Assembly (NCBI GenBank): GCA_030710605.1
Contig: CP092877.1
Span: 2,605,941-2,669,940 of the forward strand
Origin: Cordylochernes scorpioides
Taxonomy: Eukaryota > Arthropoda > Arachnida > Pseudoscorpiones > Chernetidae
DNA length: 64,000 nt
Reading direction: 5' to 3'
The translations under genes and the position numbers were made by a program. The notes below the pieces were generated by a model. The model did not search any database. It was not told the DNA's origin and worked only from the letters and a program-made list of their open reading frames with translations. Shown here piece by piece: positions 11,480 through 21,282 of this stretch (its first letter is position 1; each line of letters opens with the position of its first letter).

Positions 11480-13560
11480 TTTAAAAAAGGATGTGACTCC
11501 TGTGTTTTGTAAGGCCAGAAGTTTACCTTTCTCTCTAAAAAACAAAGTAGAGAATGAAATTGATCGTTTAGTGAATTCTTGCATTTTATAACCTATAGTT
11601 CATGCATATTGGACCGCTCCAATAGTACCAGTATTAAAAAAGGATGGTAGAGTGTAATGATATGTGGTGACTTTAGATGTACAGCTAATAAAGCAATAGA
11701 ATTAGATAGGTATCCCCTTCCATCGATCGATGATATCTTTTTAAAATTATCTAGAAGCACCGTATTTTCGACTCTAGACCTATCACAGGCTTACTTACAA
11801 GTAATGTTAGCGGAAGAAGCCAAAGCTGTTGTTGATATAAACACAACAAAGAGGTTGTTTTCTTATAAAAGACTACCATATGACGTAGCGGTGGCACCAA
11901 ATAAATTTCAGAGGATTATGGAAGGCCTATTTTCTGATTTGCCAGGTGTGGCCTGCTACATAGATGATATTTTGGTTGCAGGAAAAGACTTTGAAGATCA
12001 TGAACAAAAGTTGGATCTAGTGTTTAGATGATTGCTAGAAAAAGGTTTAAAGTTAAACAGATATAAATGTAAATTTAAAAAGAAATCGGTGGAATATTTA
12101 GGGTTTAGAATGGATAAATATGGACTGCATCCCTTAGAAAATAAAAGTAAAGCAGTGATAGAGGCGCCTGCACCTAAAGAATGTTTCCCAATTGAGATCT
12201 TTCATAGGACTCTTAATTTATTATTATAGATTCATAAAGAATATAGCAAACATTTTAGCGCTATTCTATCAACTTTTGAATAAAAATTGTAGATGGAATT
12301 GGACGAAAAAATATCGAATGTTATTTTAAAAATGTAAATCATTATTAATGGACTATGGACTAGGCGTAATTCTGAGTCATAAAAATGATAGAAAGGAAGA
12401 ATGCCCTATAGATTTTGCTTCTAGAACATTAACTGAAGCGGAAAAACGTTTCTCTCAACTAGAAAAGAAAGCGTTGAGCATAACTTTTGGCGTTGAGAAA
12501 TTCAGACAATACTTACTGGGACGAAAATTTGTATTGGTCACAGACAACAGACCCTTAATTCATATATTTTCACCTCATAAACCAATTCCCATATGTGCAT
12601 CATCCAGAATTAAAAGATGGTCCTTAAAATTAGCTGCATTTAATTATACTGTGGAATTTCGAAAAACTAGTAAAGAATATAGCAAACATTTTAGCGCTAT
12701 TCTATCAACTTTTGAATAAAAATTGTAGATGGAATTGGACGAAAAAATATCGAATGTTATTTTAAAAATGTAAATCATTATTAATAGACTATGGACTAGG
12801 CGTAATTCTGAGTCATAGAAATGATAGAAAGGAAGAATGCCCTATAGATTTTGCTTCTAGAACATTAACTGAAGCGGAAAAACGTTTCTCTCAACTAGAA
12901 AAGAAAGCGTTGAGCATAACCTTTGGCGTTGAGAAATTCAGACAATACTTACTGGGACGAAAATTTGTATTGGTCACAGACAACAGACCCTTAATTCATA
13001 TATTTTCACCTCATAAACCAATTCCCATATGTGCATCATCCAGAATTAAAAGATGGTCCTTAAAATTAGCTGCATTTAATTATACTGTGGAATTTCGAAA
13101 AACTAGTAAAGAATATAGCAAACATTTTAGCGCTATTCTATCAACTTTTGAATAAAAATTGTAGATGGAATTGGACGAAAAAATATCGAATGTTATTTTA
13201 AAAATGTAAATCATTATTAATAGACTATGGACTAGGCGTAATTCTGAGTCATAGAAATGATAGAAAAGAAGAATGCCCTATAGATTTTGCTTCTAGAACA
13301 TTAACTGAAGCGGAAAAACGTTTCTCTCAACTAGAAAAGAAAGCGTTGAGCATAACTTTTGGCGTTGAGAAATTCAGACAATACTTACTGGGACAAAAAT
13401 TTGTATTAGTCACAGACAACCGACCCTTAATTCATATATTTTCACCTCATAAACCAATTCCCATATGTGCATCATCCAGAATTAAAAGATGATCCTTAAA
13501 ATTAGCTGCATTTAATTATACTTTGGAATTTCGAAAAACTAGTGATAATTCCAATGTCGA
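11480..13560 (+). pseudogene. Gypsy RT and RNase H, broken and partly triplicated
   Basis: RT begins near 11480 (FCKARSLPFSLKNKVENEID). From 11657 it continues in frame with FSTLDLSQAYLQVML and the active-site box YIDDIL near 11960, then a TGA. The connection domain follows at 12032-12229. RNase H (DYGLGVILSHK, LEKKALSITFGVEKFRQYLL, LVTDNRPLIHIFSP) is present three times because a 436-bp unit is repeated. All three units share a deletion between KCKSLL and DYGLG that removes the first RNase H aspartate region, so the deletion predates the triplication. Confidence 0.85.
12236..13543 (+). repeat. 436-bp tandem triplication inside RNase H
   Basis: Three units, 12236-12671, 12672-13107 and 13108-13543, start with AAAGAATATAGCAAACATTT and end with AAAAACTAGT. 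They differ at only a few positions by eye. 436 is not a multiple of three, so each copy changes frame. Unit 3 also has a TGG-to-TGA change. The near identity implies a recent event compared with the decay of the element. Confidence 0.95.
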
Positions 13561-14961
13561 CGCATTGTCACGTCTTCCTTTAGAATCGAGTGTCAGGGAG
13601 TCTCTTGATGAAGACCAGGTACTTCTTCTTAGGAAGTCGATTGAGGTACCGTTCTCTTTTATGGAGGTGGCTAATAAGACGCCCCAAGATAAAATACTAT
13701 CTATAGTATTAAGGAAAGTTAGAGACGGCAACTGGACATTCACAAGGGTACCGAGAGAAAACCCACTTACTCCTCATTATAAGATCAATGAGGAATTAAT
13801 TTCGGAGTTTGGTTGTCTTCAATGGCGTGAAAGAATGGTAATTCCCCAAAAATTAATATCTTTAATTTTAAATGACTTGCATGAAATACACATGGGGATT
13901 GTTAAAATGAAGATGATTGCCAGACGGTATTTTCTGGTGGCCAGGCATAGACAGTAACATCGAGGAGTTAACTAGAGAATGTAGAGTATGCCAAGAATCG
14001 GCAAGCATGCCCCCGGCTACCATCTCGGAATGGACTTGGCCCGAAAAACCGTGGCATCGACTTCATCTTGATCTAGCGGGTCCGTTCATGGGAAGAATGT
14101 TTTTGGTTCTCGTGGACGCATACTCAACGTGGATAGAAATTTTATCATCAAAGATATTACCAGAAAAACGATTATAAGTCATCTTAGAGAAATTCTCGCC
14201 AGAATTGGATTGCCCTAATTTTTTGTTACAGATAACGGAAGGCAGTTTGTCTCCGGTGAATTCGAGCAATTTACCAAAATGAATGGTATACGGCACACTA
14301 AGACCAGTCCGTATAATCCTAGTACAAATGGTTTAGCTGAGAGATATGTAAGAGAGTTTAAAAACCTTTTGAGAAACCTTTAGAGACGAATCTACAAAGT
14401 TTCCTATTTGCTCATAGAGCATTCCCCCAAACTGTAATAAAGGAATTCCCCGACGGAACTGCTAATGAAGAGAAGTTTAAGATCAAGATTCTCGAATTTA
14501 ATACCAAGATGGGAAATCCACGAGAGGTATTTCATGAGGTCGTAAGAAGGCAGGAGCAGTTTACTACAGGTTGCGAGGTTTATTTCCGCAACTATGCAAC
14601 TGGACCTAAACGGTAAAAAGGTACCATTTTGGAATTATTGAGCTACCGTCACTACCTTATAAGTTGCGAGGGCGTCGTGTATAAGAGGCATATCAATCAA
14701 TTGCGACCTGTGAGAAAGAAACAAGTGGAGCCAAGAAATTTTATACTTCCTCGAACATCAGGAGAGAAGCCTGTAGGTGGAAGTCAGAAATAAAGTGAAG
14801 AGGAGGTTCCAGAGGTTACATCAGGAAACAAGGAGGAGATTGCTTCTGTGCACGTACCCTCTTGCACTCCTAAACCGGAGGCTGCCGCTGTGCAAGTGCC
14901 CGTCCGCAGTTCTAGACCTCAGAGTGCTAGGAAACCCCTAGACCGGCTGGAGTATTATTAA
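13544..14961 (+). pseudogene. Gypsy integrase, broken
   Basis: After the RNase H end (NSNVDALSRLPLE) comes the H2C2 zinc region (LHEIHMGIVKMK ... CRVCQES). The catalytic core has LHLDLAGPF, VTDNGRQF and NPSTNGLAERYVREF, the D, D and E of the DDE triad. A frameshift near 13930 splits open frames 13523-13957 and 13917-14177, and stops follow at 14175 and beyond. The C-terminal part (RHYLISCEGVVYKRHINQL; RPQSARKPLDRLEYY) ends at the polypurine tract. Confidence 0.85.
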
Positions 14962-14975
14962 GGGGGGAGATGGGT

Positions 14976-15069
14976 TGTGTATGTAAATAGATGAAGATTA
15001 TTTGCATTCTTTAAAGTCTCATTATTTAAGAATATATGTGTATATAAATTGGACATTTTTTGTTGGCCA
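14976..15069 (+). repeat. Truncated 3' LTR of degenerate Gypsy element
   Basis: Begins TGTGTATGTAAATAG directly after the polypurine tract. It matches the 5' LTR to TTGTTGGCCA, then stops; the last ~42 bp are absent. Confidence 0.7.
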
Positions 15070-15304
15070 AACGAAAAGAATCTGAGGCTCTTTATTGGAC
15101 AAGACAAAAACAAAAACGGCATTCCAGAGTAAAATAAATCATCAGAGATAGATAAATATTTTTCAAATGAATTAAAATAAATATAATCGATACTGAGAGA
15201 GAGTTGAATTTAAAAAAATAGAAAATTATTATTTTCGAAATATAAATATCTGAGAGGATTCCAGCAAACCGCATCTAAAATATCAGTTTTTTTTTTGCTA
15301 CATC
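15070..15304. other. Unassigned AT-rich stretch
   Basis: No gene. It could be decayed flank of the interrupted LINE, but translation shows no recognisable continuation. Confidence 0.3.
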
Positions 15305-15692
15305 TTTTAATTTGTATATACCTATTTTACATATCTCAGATTGTATTAAAAAATCGTTAACCATTTCTTCTAACTTTTGGCGAAATGGTGTTTTATTAAT
15401 TTATCATTTGATATTATTAGGGTTCCTTCCTGGTATTCAAAAAGTAAAAATACGTGTCGTTCAATTATATTTTTCAATTTATCAAACAATTTGGCCGCTG
15501 AATCGCTGATTCTGGTAGGGCGCCATCTAGCGAATAAAGTTGTAACTAAAATCAATTTCGAATTTTTTATTATTTGCCATAAAAAATCCCATTGCATCCT
15601 GAACACAATGGTGTTTACCGCATTGCTCTAGCGCAAATATTCAAGGAGTTATTAATTTTTAAAGTTGTGCGGGACTTTTGGATCACCCTGTA
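15305..15692 (-). mobile_element. Repeat with CAGGGTGATCC terminus, inverted copy 2
   Basis: Reverse complement of 5391-5775 with scattered changes, ending GATCACCCTGTA at 15692. Open frames on both strands mirror those of copy 1. Confidence 0.5.
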
Positions 15693-15731
15693 CATTAGTA
15701 AAGGATTGCTATATTTAATATATATAATATA

Positions 15732-15830
15732 CTAACCGAAATACCCGGGCAACGCCCGAATTTTGCCCAATTAAATATTTTTATTCAAATACTATTATAA
15801 CGCTATTAACAACAAACTATCAATTTGGCT
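15732..15830 (-). mobile_element. Helitron-like 3' end, copy 1 (degenerate)
   Basis: On the minus strand it reads AATAGTATTTGAATAAA, then a GC hairpin (CGGGCGTTGCCCGGG), then TATTTCGGTTAG followed by T. Matching ends are at 24970-25049 and 42996-43085. A short hairpin about 10 nt before a CTAG-like end is the Helitron 3' signature. Here the last motif is TTAG instead of CTRR. Confidence 0.45.
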
Positions 15831-16170
15831 AAAAGAAGAGCGCCACATAACTAATCGAGGGAAAGTGACCCGGTTTTCTGGTGAGACCTTGGCTTTTAAA
15901 ATAAGATTTGGCTGAGAATCACCTGCTAGATTGGCAGCGTATACAACCGCTGCATATGCAGACTCTGGATTATCTGAAAATCCGTGCAGCTCAAGTTCAA
16001 CAACCTGAGTAGATAGAACATGTCGATGAATTTTCAGCATTTATAAACTGACCAGGGATTCCATTCATTTTCAATCTCAATTGGAAAAGGGTCGTCCCAT
16101 TCAAGATCAAATATCTACAACTTCTTCGTTGATGTTCTTGTAAAAAGTTGACATTTGTGTCGCTGGATAG
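15830..16170 (-). pseudogene. BEL/Pao pol remnant (RNase H)
   Basis: Minus-strand translation gives LEWDDPFPIEIENEWNPW, then after a frame break VVELELHGFSDNPESAYAAV and VSPENRVTFPRLVMW. This is the BEL/Pao pattern ELHGFSDAS...KAYAAVVY...PRLEL, that is, the start of RNase H. Stops and at least two frameshifts show it is dead. Sequence near 3280-3330 matches the block around 15830-15870, so the two remnants belong to one family. Confidence 0.65.
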
Positions 16171-16383
16171 TCTAACTGGTTGTTGGCTGTAGGCATGGTC
16201 TATTCTTTAAAAATCGTTATGAATAAAGTTAAATATAATTATTCAAACCACGTGAAAATAAAAAAGGAACTCGTGACAAAATAAATCGGTTGGTAATAAA
16301 ATGTGAATTCTAGGCTGCAACAGATGCGGAGGGAGACCTCGCGGCATGACATCCCTTTTTCCAGGCTTAATAACGGTGTTGTT

Positions 16384-16665
16384 GTAGGATAGTTACTGGA
16401 TATTACTGGGGCGTGATTACAGTGGAGCAGGGATAGTGACTAGATAGTACTGAGACGTGAGAACAATGGGTCGGAGATAGTACTGGGACATACCAATAGT
16501 GGTAAGTAGTTAGTACTTTAAAATAGCAGTAGTGGGTCGAGAATGGTGACTCGATAGCATTGAAGTATAGAGACGGTGAGTCGAGGATAATGGCTAAATA
16601 GTATTGGAACATTGTGACAGTATGACGGGGATAGTCGCTAGATAGTACTGTGGATCATAAATCAC
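16384..16665. repeat. Degenerate ~44-bp minisatellite, about six units
   Basis: Units share a pattern like GGGATAGTGACTAGATAGTA followed by a CTGAGACGTGA-type block and AATGGGTC. Unit length is about 43-45 bp and divergence is high. It lies inside copy B of the BEL/Pao-associated repeat and is absent from copy A. Confidence 0.55.
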
Positions 16666-16775
16666 AGACTGCCCACTTTTTAAATACAAAACAGAGAAAA
16701 TTTGAGATAACAAATAAACTTTAAAACACACCCCGAAACTTAGTGCCATCACTACCCTCTTAAATAGAAGATATC

Positions 16776-17003
16776 TGATACGTTTCTATTAATTGTTAAA
16801 TATTAATGGTGAAAATTATTTTGTAAGAAATCGCACTTTATATATATATAAAGATAAATAAAAGATACACTATTTTTAAGCTACTATAATTATTTTATTC
16901 TATTTACAATTCTTACACTCGTGCACATTCTATTGCACGTATCTCGTTGTTTACAAGATGATGATAAATAATACAGAGTAGAGTAATAATATATCACAGA
17001 TCA
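16776..17003 (-). repeat. 3' LTR of young Gypsy element
   Basis: On the minus strand it begins TGATCTGTGATATATT and ends AAACGTATCA. Its first three bases (TGA, 17003-17001) are also the stop codon of the pol frame. Confidence 0.95.
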
Positions 17004-19022
17004 TTCCTCCTTCCTTATATTGTTCATAGTTGGAGAAAACCGGCAAGGAGGGCATCGAGGTCGGGTAGATCTCCTAGGCGGAGGTGATGTGGAAATTTGA
17101 GGGTCTTGTTCCAGTCGGTGAGGTCCTGCTCCAGCGTTGTCCAAGGTCCAATCAGAATCTTCAGCATATTTGGTATCTGAACCTGTCCTCATCTGATTGA
17201 CATGCACTTTAAATGTGCCTTTTAGATTCTTTACTAGATAAACATTGTAACCTAGTCGTCGTATCACCTGGGCCTTGAACCATTTGCGCCTATTTTGTAT
17301 TACTCTTGTAAACAGCACTTTATCTCCAACTTGAAAATGTCGCCTTCCACACTCATTTCTCCCAAAAGTCTTCTGGATAAATTCAGAGTTCAAGCAATTT
17401 ACAAATGTTCTAGGCACATAACTTAGGAGACGTTCTACAGGAGGCTTATCTAAAGAGGTAGGCGTATTTCTATAATTAAACAGAACATTTTGTAAAATAC
17501 AGTCCATATTTGAGTTTGGAGATTCTTCTAACGACTTTTCCAGAGATTTTTTTATTATTCTTACCGAAACTTCAGCAATTCCGTTAGACGAGGGATTATA
17601 TGCTGGCGAGGTTAAGTGGTATACATTATTTTTCCGTAAGAACTCCTTAAATTCAATCGAATTGAAGGGGGGGCCATTGTCAGACACTAAGCATTGCGGT
17701 AATCCATACCTGGCGAAACACTCCCTTAGAAGCTTAATATTTTCTTGCGAAGTAGTACCTCTAACTGGGAATACTTCAATCCAATTTGAATTTGCATCTA
17801 CTACTAATAAATAACAATCACCTCTGAAATAGAAATGGTCAACATGAACTCGCTGCCACGGTTGGTTAGTCCTGGGCCAAGGTGTGTTCTCAGCAGGAGG
17901 AGCTGTCTGATGATGCATACAGGGAGAACATTCCTTCACAAACTCTTCAATTTGACTATCCATTTTTGGCCACCAAACCGAAGATCTGGCTAGAGATTTC
18001 ATGCGATTGATTCCTATATGACTTTGATGAAGTAACTTCAACATTTGATCTTGACAGGTTCTTGGAATCACTGCCCTAGAATCAACAAAAATGCATCCCT
18101 GCAGTACAGAAAAATTTTCCAATTTTGAAAGGAATGGTTTCATTGTTTCATCCTTTTTTGCTAACTGAGGGTCTTCTAATAGATATTCCTTGAGCTTATT
18201 TAAAACCGGATCTTTATTGGTTTCTTCTTCAATAATGAGGTGGTCCAATGGAGTTACATTTAAAAATGATATATCATGTGTCACCAAATCAATGTTGTCT
18301 TCCCTTGAATTTATTTCCTCAAGTGGAAGTCTTGAAAATGCATCCGCACAGAGCATGGTATCTTTATTTGTATATCTAATATCGAAATCGAAATTAGACA
18401 ACTCTAAAGCCCACCTATGCAAGCGATTTGCAATTAAAGGCGGAAGAAGTCTTTTGTTTCCAAAAACAGTCGTTAAAGCTTTATGATCACTCTTTAACAC
18501 AAATTTTCTCCCAAACAAGTATTGTCTCAGTTTGGAAGTTGCAAACACAATAGCAAGTGCTTCTTTCTCAGTCTGAGAGTATTTGACTTCTGCACTTGAC
18601 AATGTTCTGGAAACAAAGGTGATTGGCTTTTCTTCCCCTTCCACAATATGACACAAGACCCCACTTATGCCATAGGCAGATGCATCGCAGGTTAAAGTTA
18701 ATGGAAGCTTCATTGAATAGTGAATAAGCGCCTGGGAATTTAATAGAGTTAACTTCAAATTCAGAAATGCCTTTTCGCATTGGCTAGACCATTTCCAACG
18801 ATTGTCCTTCTTTAGGAGTTGATAAAGAGGACCAGCCAAGGTTGACATATTAGGTATGTATTTTGAATAGAAGCTCAACATCCCTAGAAAACTCTTCAAT
18901 GATGTTTTGTCGAAAGGCTTTTTACACCTTTCTAATGCTTCCAATTTCTTTGAATCTGGTCTAACACCATCTTCATTTATAATATGACCTAGAAAACAAA
19001 TGTCTTTTTTAAAAATAAGCAT
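17001..19022 (-). CDS. Gypsy Pol: RT thumb, RNase H, integrase
   Basis: 673 codons from 19022. It opens MLIFKKDICFLGHII, in the middle of RT, so the first ATG is probably not a natural start; this frame normally continues from the frame above. RNase H shows LTCDASAYGISGVLCH, TEKEALAIVFATSKLRQYLF and SDHKALTTVF. Integrase has the zinc region (HQSHIGINRMK ... CSPCMHHQ) and the DDE triad in VHVDHFYF (about residue 394), LVSDNGPPF (about 450) and NPSSNGIAEVSVRI (about 484). The C-terminus is a basic tail ending in RKEE. No stop interrupts it. Confidence 0.9.
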   Translation of the reverse strand: MLIFKKDICFLGHIINEDGVRPDSKKLEALERCKKPFDKTSLKSFLGMLSFYSKYIPNMSTLAGPLYQLLKKDNRWKWSSQCEKAFLNLKLTLLNSQALIHYSMKLPLTLTCDASAYGISGVLCHIVEGEEKPITFVSRTLSSAEVKYSQTEKEALAIVFATSKLRQYLFGRKFVLKSDHKALTTVFGNKRLLPPLIANRLHRWALELSNFDFDIRYTNKDTMLCADAFSRLPLEEINSREDNIDLVTHDISFLNVTPLDHLIIEEETNKDPVLNKLKEYLLEDPQLAKKDETMKPFLSKLENFSVLQGCIFVDSRAVIPRTCQDQMLKLLHQSHIGINRMKSLARSSVWWPKMDSQIEEFVKECSPCMHHQTAPPAENTPWPRTNQPWQRVHVDHFYFRGDCYLLVVDANSNWIEVFPVRGTTSQENIKLLRECFARYGLPQCLVSDNGPPFNSIEFKEFLRKNNVYHLTSPAYNPSSNGIAEVSVRIIKKSLEKSLEESPNSNMDCILQNVLFNYRNTPTSLDKPPVERLLSYVPRTFVNCLNSEFIQKTFGRNECGRRHFQVGDKVLFTRVIQNRRKWFKAQVIRRLGYNVYLVKNLKGTFKVHVNQMRTGSDTKYAEDSDWTLDNAGAGPHRLEQDPQISTSPPPRRSTRPRCPPCRFSPTMNNIRKEE

Positions 19023-20824
19023 TTTTCTTTATTAAGGGTGAAATTTAGCTCTTTCAATTTATCGAAGATCATTTTTAGAATTCTGTAATGTTCTTGTTCA
19101 TCTTTAGAACCAATGAAAATATCATCTAAGTATATCACCGTGTTGGGAACATCATGAAAAAGGCTGTCCATACACCTCTGGAAAATGGCTGAAGCTGGAC
19201 TGATGCCAAAAGGCAATCTATTATATCGGTAAAGTCCTCTATGGGTAGATACCACTAGCAGATTTTTTGATGCTTCATCCATTTCAATTTGATGATATGC
19301 GGAGGAGAGATCCAATTTGGTAAAAATCTTGTTTCCTCCTAGATTTCCCAACATAGTTTCTATAGTAGGTAATGGATATTTCTCATCTTCAATGAAATTA
19401 TTCAAAGTATTTTTAAAATCACCACACAAACGTAGTTCTCCATTTGATTTTATTACCGTTACTAAAGGCGTAGACCAATCACTAGCATTAACTTTTTCAA
19501 TTATTTGACTTTTTTCAAGTCTGTCTAGTTCTTTGTCTATCTTCTCTTTAATGGAAAAGGGTACTGGTCTAAATTTAAAAAATTTGGGCTTTGCATTTGG
19601 CCTCAATGATATTGAACCTTTAATGCCCTGAATTGGTAAATCTTTATTTTCAAATACTCTCTTATATACTTCTAAAAACAGTTCTAAATTTGAAATTACA
19701 TTTATATTATTACAGATATCAAAAACGCAATTGGGCCAATCAGTTTTTAAAATTCTTATCCAATTTCTGCCCAGTAGCGGCGTTTGGTTATTAAACTGGC
19801 CTGTCACAATTAGGGGTAGTTTTTCCTGATAGTTTTTGTAACTAACATTTACCAAGCATTTTCCAAAAACTGGTATCATATTTCCTGAAAAACTTTTCAA
19901 ATGTCCACTGTATTTCTCTAGAGTGACATTTTTGAGATTTGTAAGAAAAAATTTCTTTGAAACTACAGACACGTCTGCACCAGTGTCAACCTCCATTATA
20001 GTGTCTGCATCTTCAATTTTAACATTTACCAATATTTTTGGTGCGTTTTCTAATGTGTTGCACTGAATAGTATTCAATTTATTCAGATTGGGTTTATTCA
20101 TTCCAGAATTTTGGGCCGATTTTTTATTCCAACATACTGGAGCAATGTGCCCTTTCTTATTGCAAATATAACATTGAGCATTTTTAAATTTGCATAACTT
20201 CGTATCGTGGTTAGACTTTCCACAAATTTTGCAAGGATTATTGTATTTACATGGGAATTTAAAATTTTTAGATCTGGCTTTCAACTTATCAATATCATGA
20301 CCAGGATTTTTCATCAAATTTACTTGTGACTTCGCTGCCTCTACAGAATTTGCAATATTTATTGCACTATCAAACGTTAAAAATGGTTCACTTAGCAGCC
20401 TTTTAAGCGTAGCTTCATCGAAGCAACCACTTACAAATTGATCACACAAATTTTCATTTATGTCAGAAAATTTGCACTTGTCTGCCTGAGATTTAAGCCT
20501 CAAAACAAATTTTCCCACAGGCTCATTTTCTTTTTGTACAATCTTGTGAAATAAATATCTTTCATAGTGCTTATTTTTTATTGGATATAAATGGTTGGTT
20601 AAAACCTCTACTAAATCTTTATATTTAAGGTCACTTGGCCTTCTGGGTACCAACAAATCGCGCAAAGTCTTATAAACATTAACATCAATAGACGTTAATA
20701 ACACAGATACTTTGTCTGCTTCTAATGTTTTGTTCAATTTAAAACATTCTTCTAATTGTTCCAAATAACAATTTAGATCTTCACCTTCACGAAACCTTGG
20801 ATAATTTAAATTAGTGGTGGCCAT
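18989..20824 (-). CDS. Gypsy Gag-protease-RT N-terminal part
   Basis: 611 codons from the ATG at 20822-20824, 26 nt after the 5' LTR and close to the primer-binding site. Gag capsid (residues ~1-190) is followed by two CCHC knuckles, CKICGKSNHDTKLC and CYICNKKGHIAPVC (~197-230). The protease has DTG in MEVDTGADVSVV (~281). RT has KLDLSSAYHQIEM and active site YLDDIF (~565). The frame ends in FLKKTFVF and stop at 18989, just after entering a run of A. The downstream frame overlaps it by 34 nt and continues RT with the expected residues, so one base is missing here or the ribosome shifts -1. Confidence 0.92.
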   Translation of the reverse strand: MATTNLNYPRFREGEDLNCYLEQLEECFKLNKTLEADKVSVLLTSIDVNVYKTLRDLLVPRRPSDLKYKDLVEVLTNHLYPIKNKHYERYLFHKIVQKENEPVGKFVLRLKSQADKCKFSDINENLCDQFVSGCFDEATLKRLLSEPFLTFDSAINIANSVEAAKSQVNLMKNPGHDIDKLKARSKNFKFPCKYNNPCKICGKSNHDTKLCKFKNAQCYICNKKGHIAPVCWNKKSAQNSGMNKPNLNKLNTIQCNTLENAPKILVNVKIEDADTIMEVDTGADVSVVSKKFFLTNLKNVTLEKYSGHLKSFSGNMIPVFGKCLVNVSYKNYQEKLPLIVTGQFNNQTPLLGRNWIRILKTDWPNCVFDICNNINVISNLELFLEVYKRVFENKDLPIQGIKGSISLRPNAKPKFFKFRPVPFSIKEKIDKELDRLEKSQIIEKVNASDWSTPLVTVIKSNGELRLCGDFKNTLNNFIEDEKYPLPTIETMLGNLGGNKIFTKLDLSSAYHQIEMDEASKNLLVVSTHRGLYRYNRLPFGISPASAIFQRCMDSLFHDVPNTVIYLDDIFIGSKDEQEHYRILKMIFDKLKELNFTLNKEKCLFLKKTFVF

Positions 20825-20850
20825 ACTTACGTTAATTCTTCGTCGCCATT

Positions 20851-21078
20851 TGATACGTTTCTATTAATTGTTAAATATTAATGGTGAAAATTATTTTGTA
20901 AGAAATCGCACTTTATATATATATAAAGATAAATAAAAGATACACTATTTTTAAGCTACTATAATTATTTTATTCTATTTACAATTCTTACACTCGTGCA
21001 CATTCTATTGCACGTATCTCGTTGTTTACAAGATGATGATAAATAATACAGAGTAGAGTAATAATATATCACAGATCA
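20851..21078 (-). repeat. 5' LTR of young Gypsy element
   Basis: By eye identical over 228 bp to 16776-17003. The minus-strand end GTATCA is followed by AATGGCGACGAAGAATT, the putative tRNA primer-binding site (about 20836-20850). Confidence 0.95.
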
Positions 21079-21282
21079 ATATCCACCAGATATCATAGAT
21101 TCGTTTTACATACCGCTTTATCTGAATTACAACGTGAAATACGATCATTCGTTTTTTTTTTGACCAGGCGGCTGAATTGAGTGGACGTGTGTTGCATCGC
21201 TCCGCATTTTCCGGTAAATATTGACTTCAAATTTGTTTTATTATATAGTTAGAATTATTTCTCTAAAAAACCTCGTTTATAT

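Larger units (their letters stand above)
9748..15069 (+). mobile_element. Degenerate Ty3/Gypsy element inserted in a LINE
   Basis: Bounded by a 136-bp 5' LTR (9748-9883) and a truncated 3' LTR (14976-15069). A primer-binding-like TGGCGTCGAGGAT is at 9888-9900, and a polypurine tract AAGGGGGGAGATGG precedes the 3' LTR. The interior codes, brokenly, for Gag, zinc knuckles, protease, RT, RNase H and integrase. It contains an insertion in gag and a triplicated segment in RNase H. No target duplication is visible because the 3' LTR is truncated. Confidence 0.85.
16776..21078 (-). mobile_element. Young Ty3/Gypsy element, 4303 bp
   Basis: Two 228-bp LTRs (16776-17003, 20851-21078) look identical base for base, and a 5-bp target duplication ATATC flanks them (16771-16775, 21079-21083). 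Reading on the minus strand: 5' LTR, TGGCGACGAAGAATT primer-binding site, Gag-PR-RT frame, RT-RNase H-integrase frame, polypurine tract AGGAAGGAGGAA, 3' LTR. The coding part is intact except for one frame change inside RT. Insertion was into the BEL/Pao-associated repeat, whose empty counterpart is near 3430. Confidence 0.95.

Noticed and set aside
16384..16665. CRISPR-like array
   Set aside because: Repeats are degenerate, spacers are not distinct, and the DNA is clearly eukaryotic.
18989..19022. Established programmed -1 frameshift
   Set aside because: A slippery-like A AAA AAG is present, but it is inside RT, where Gypsy elements do not normally shift; a lost base is simpler.
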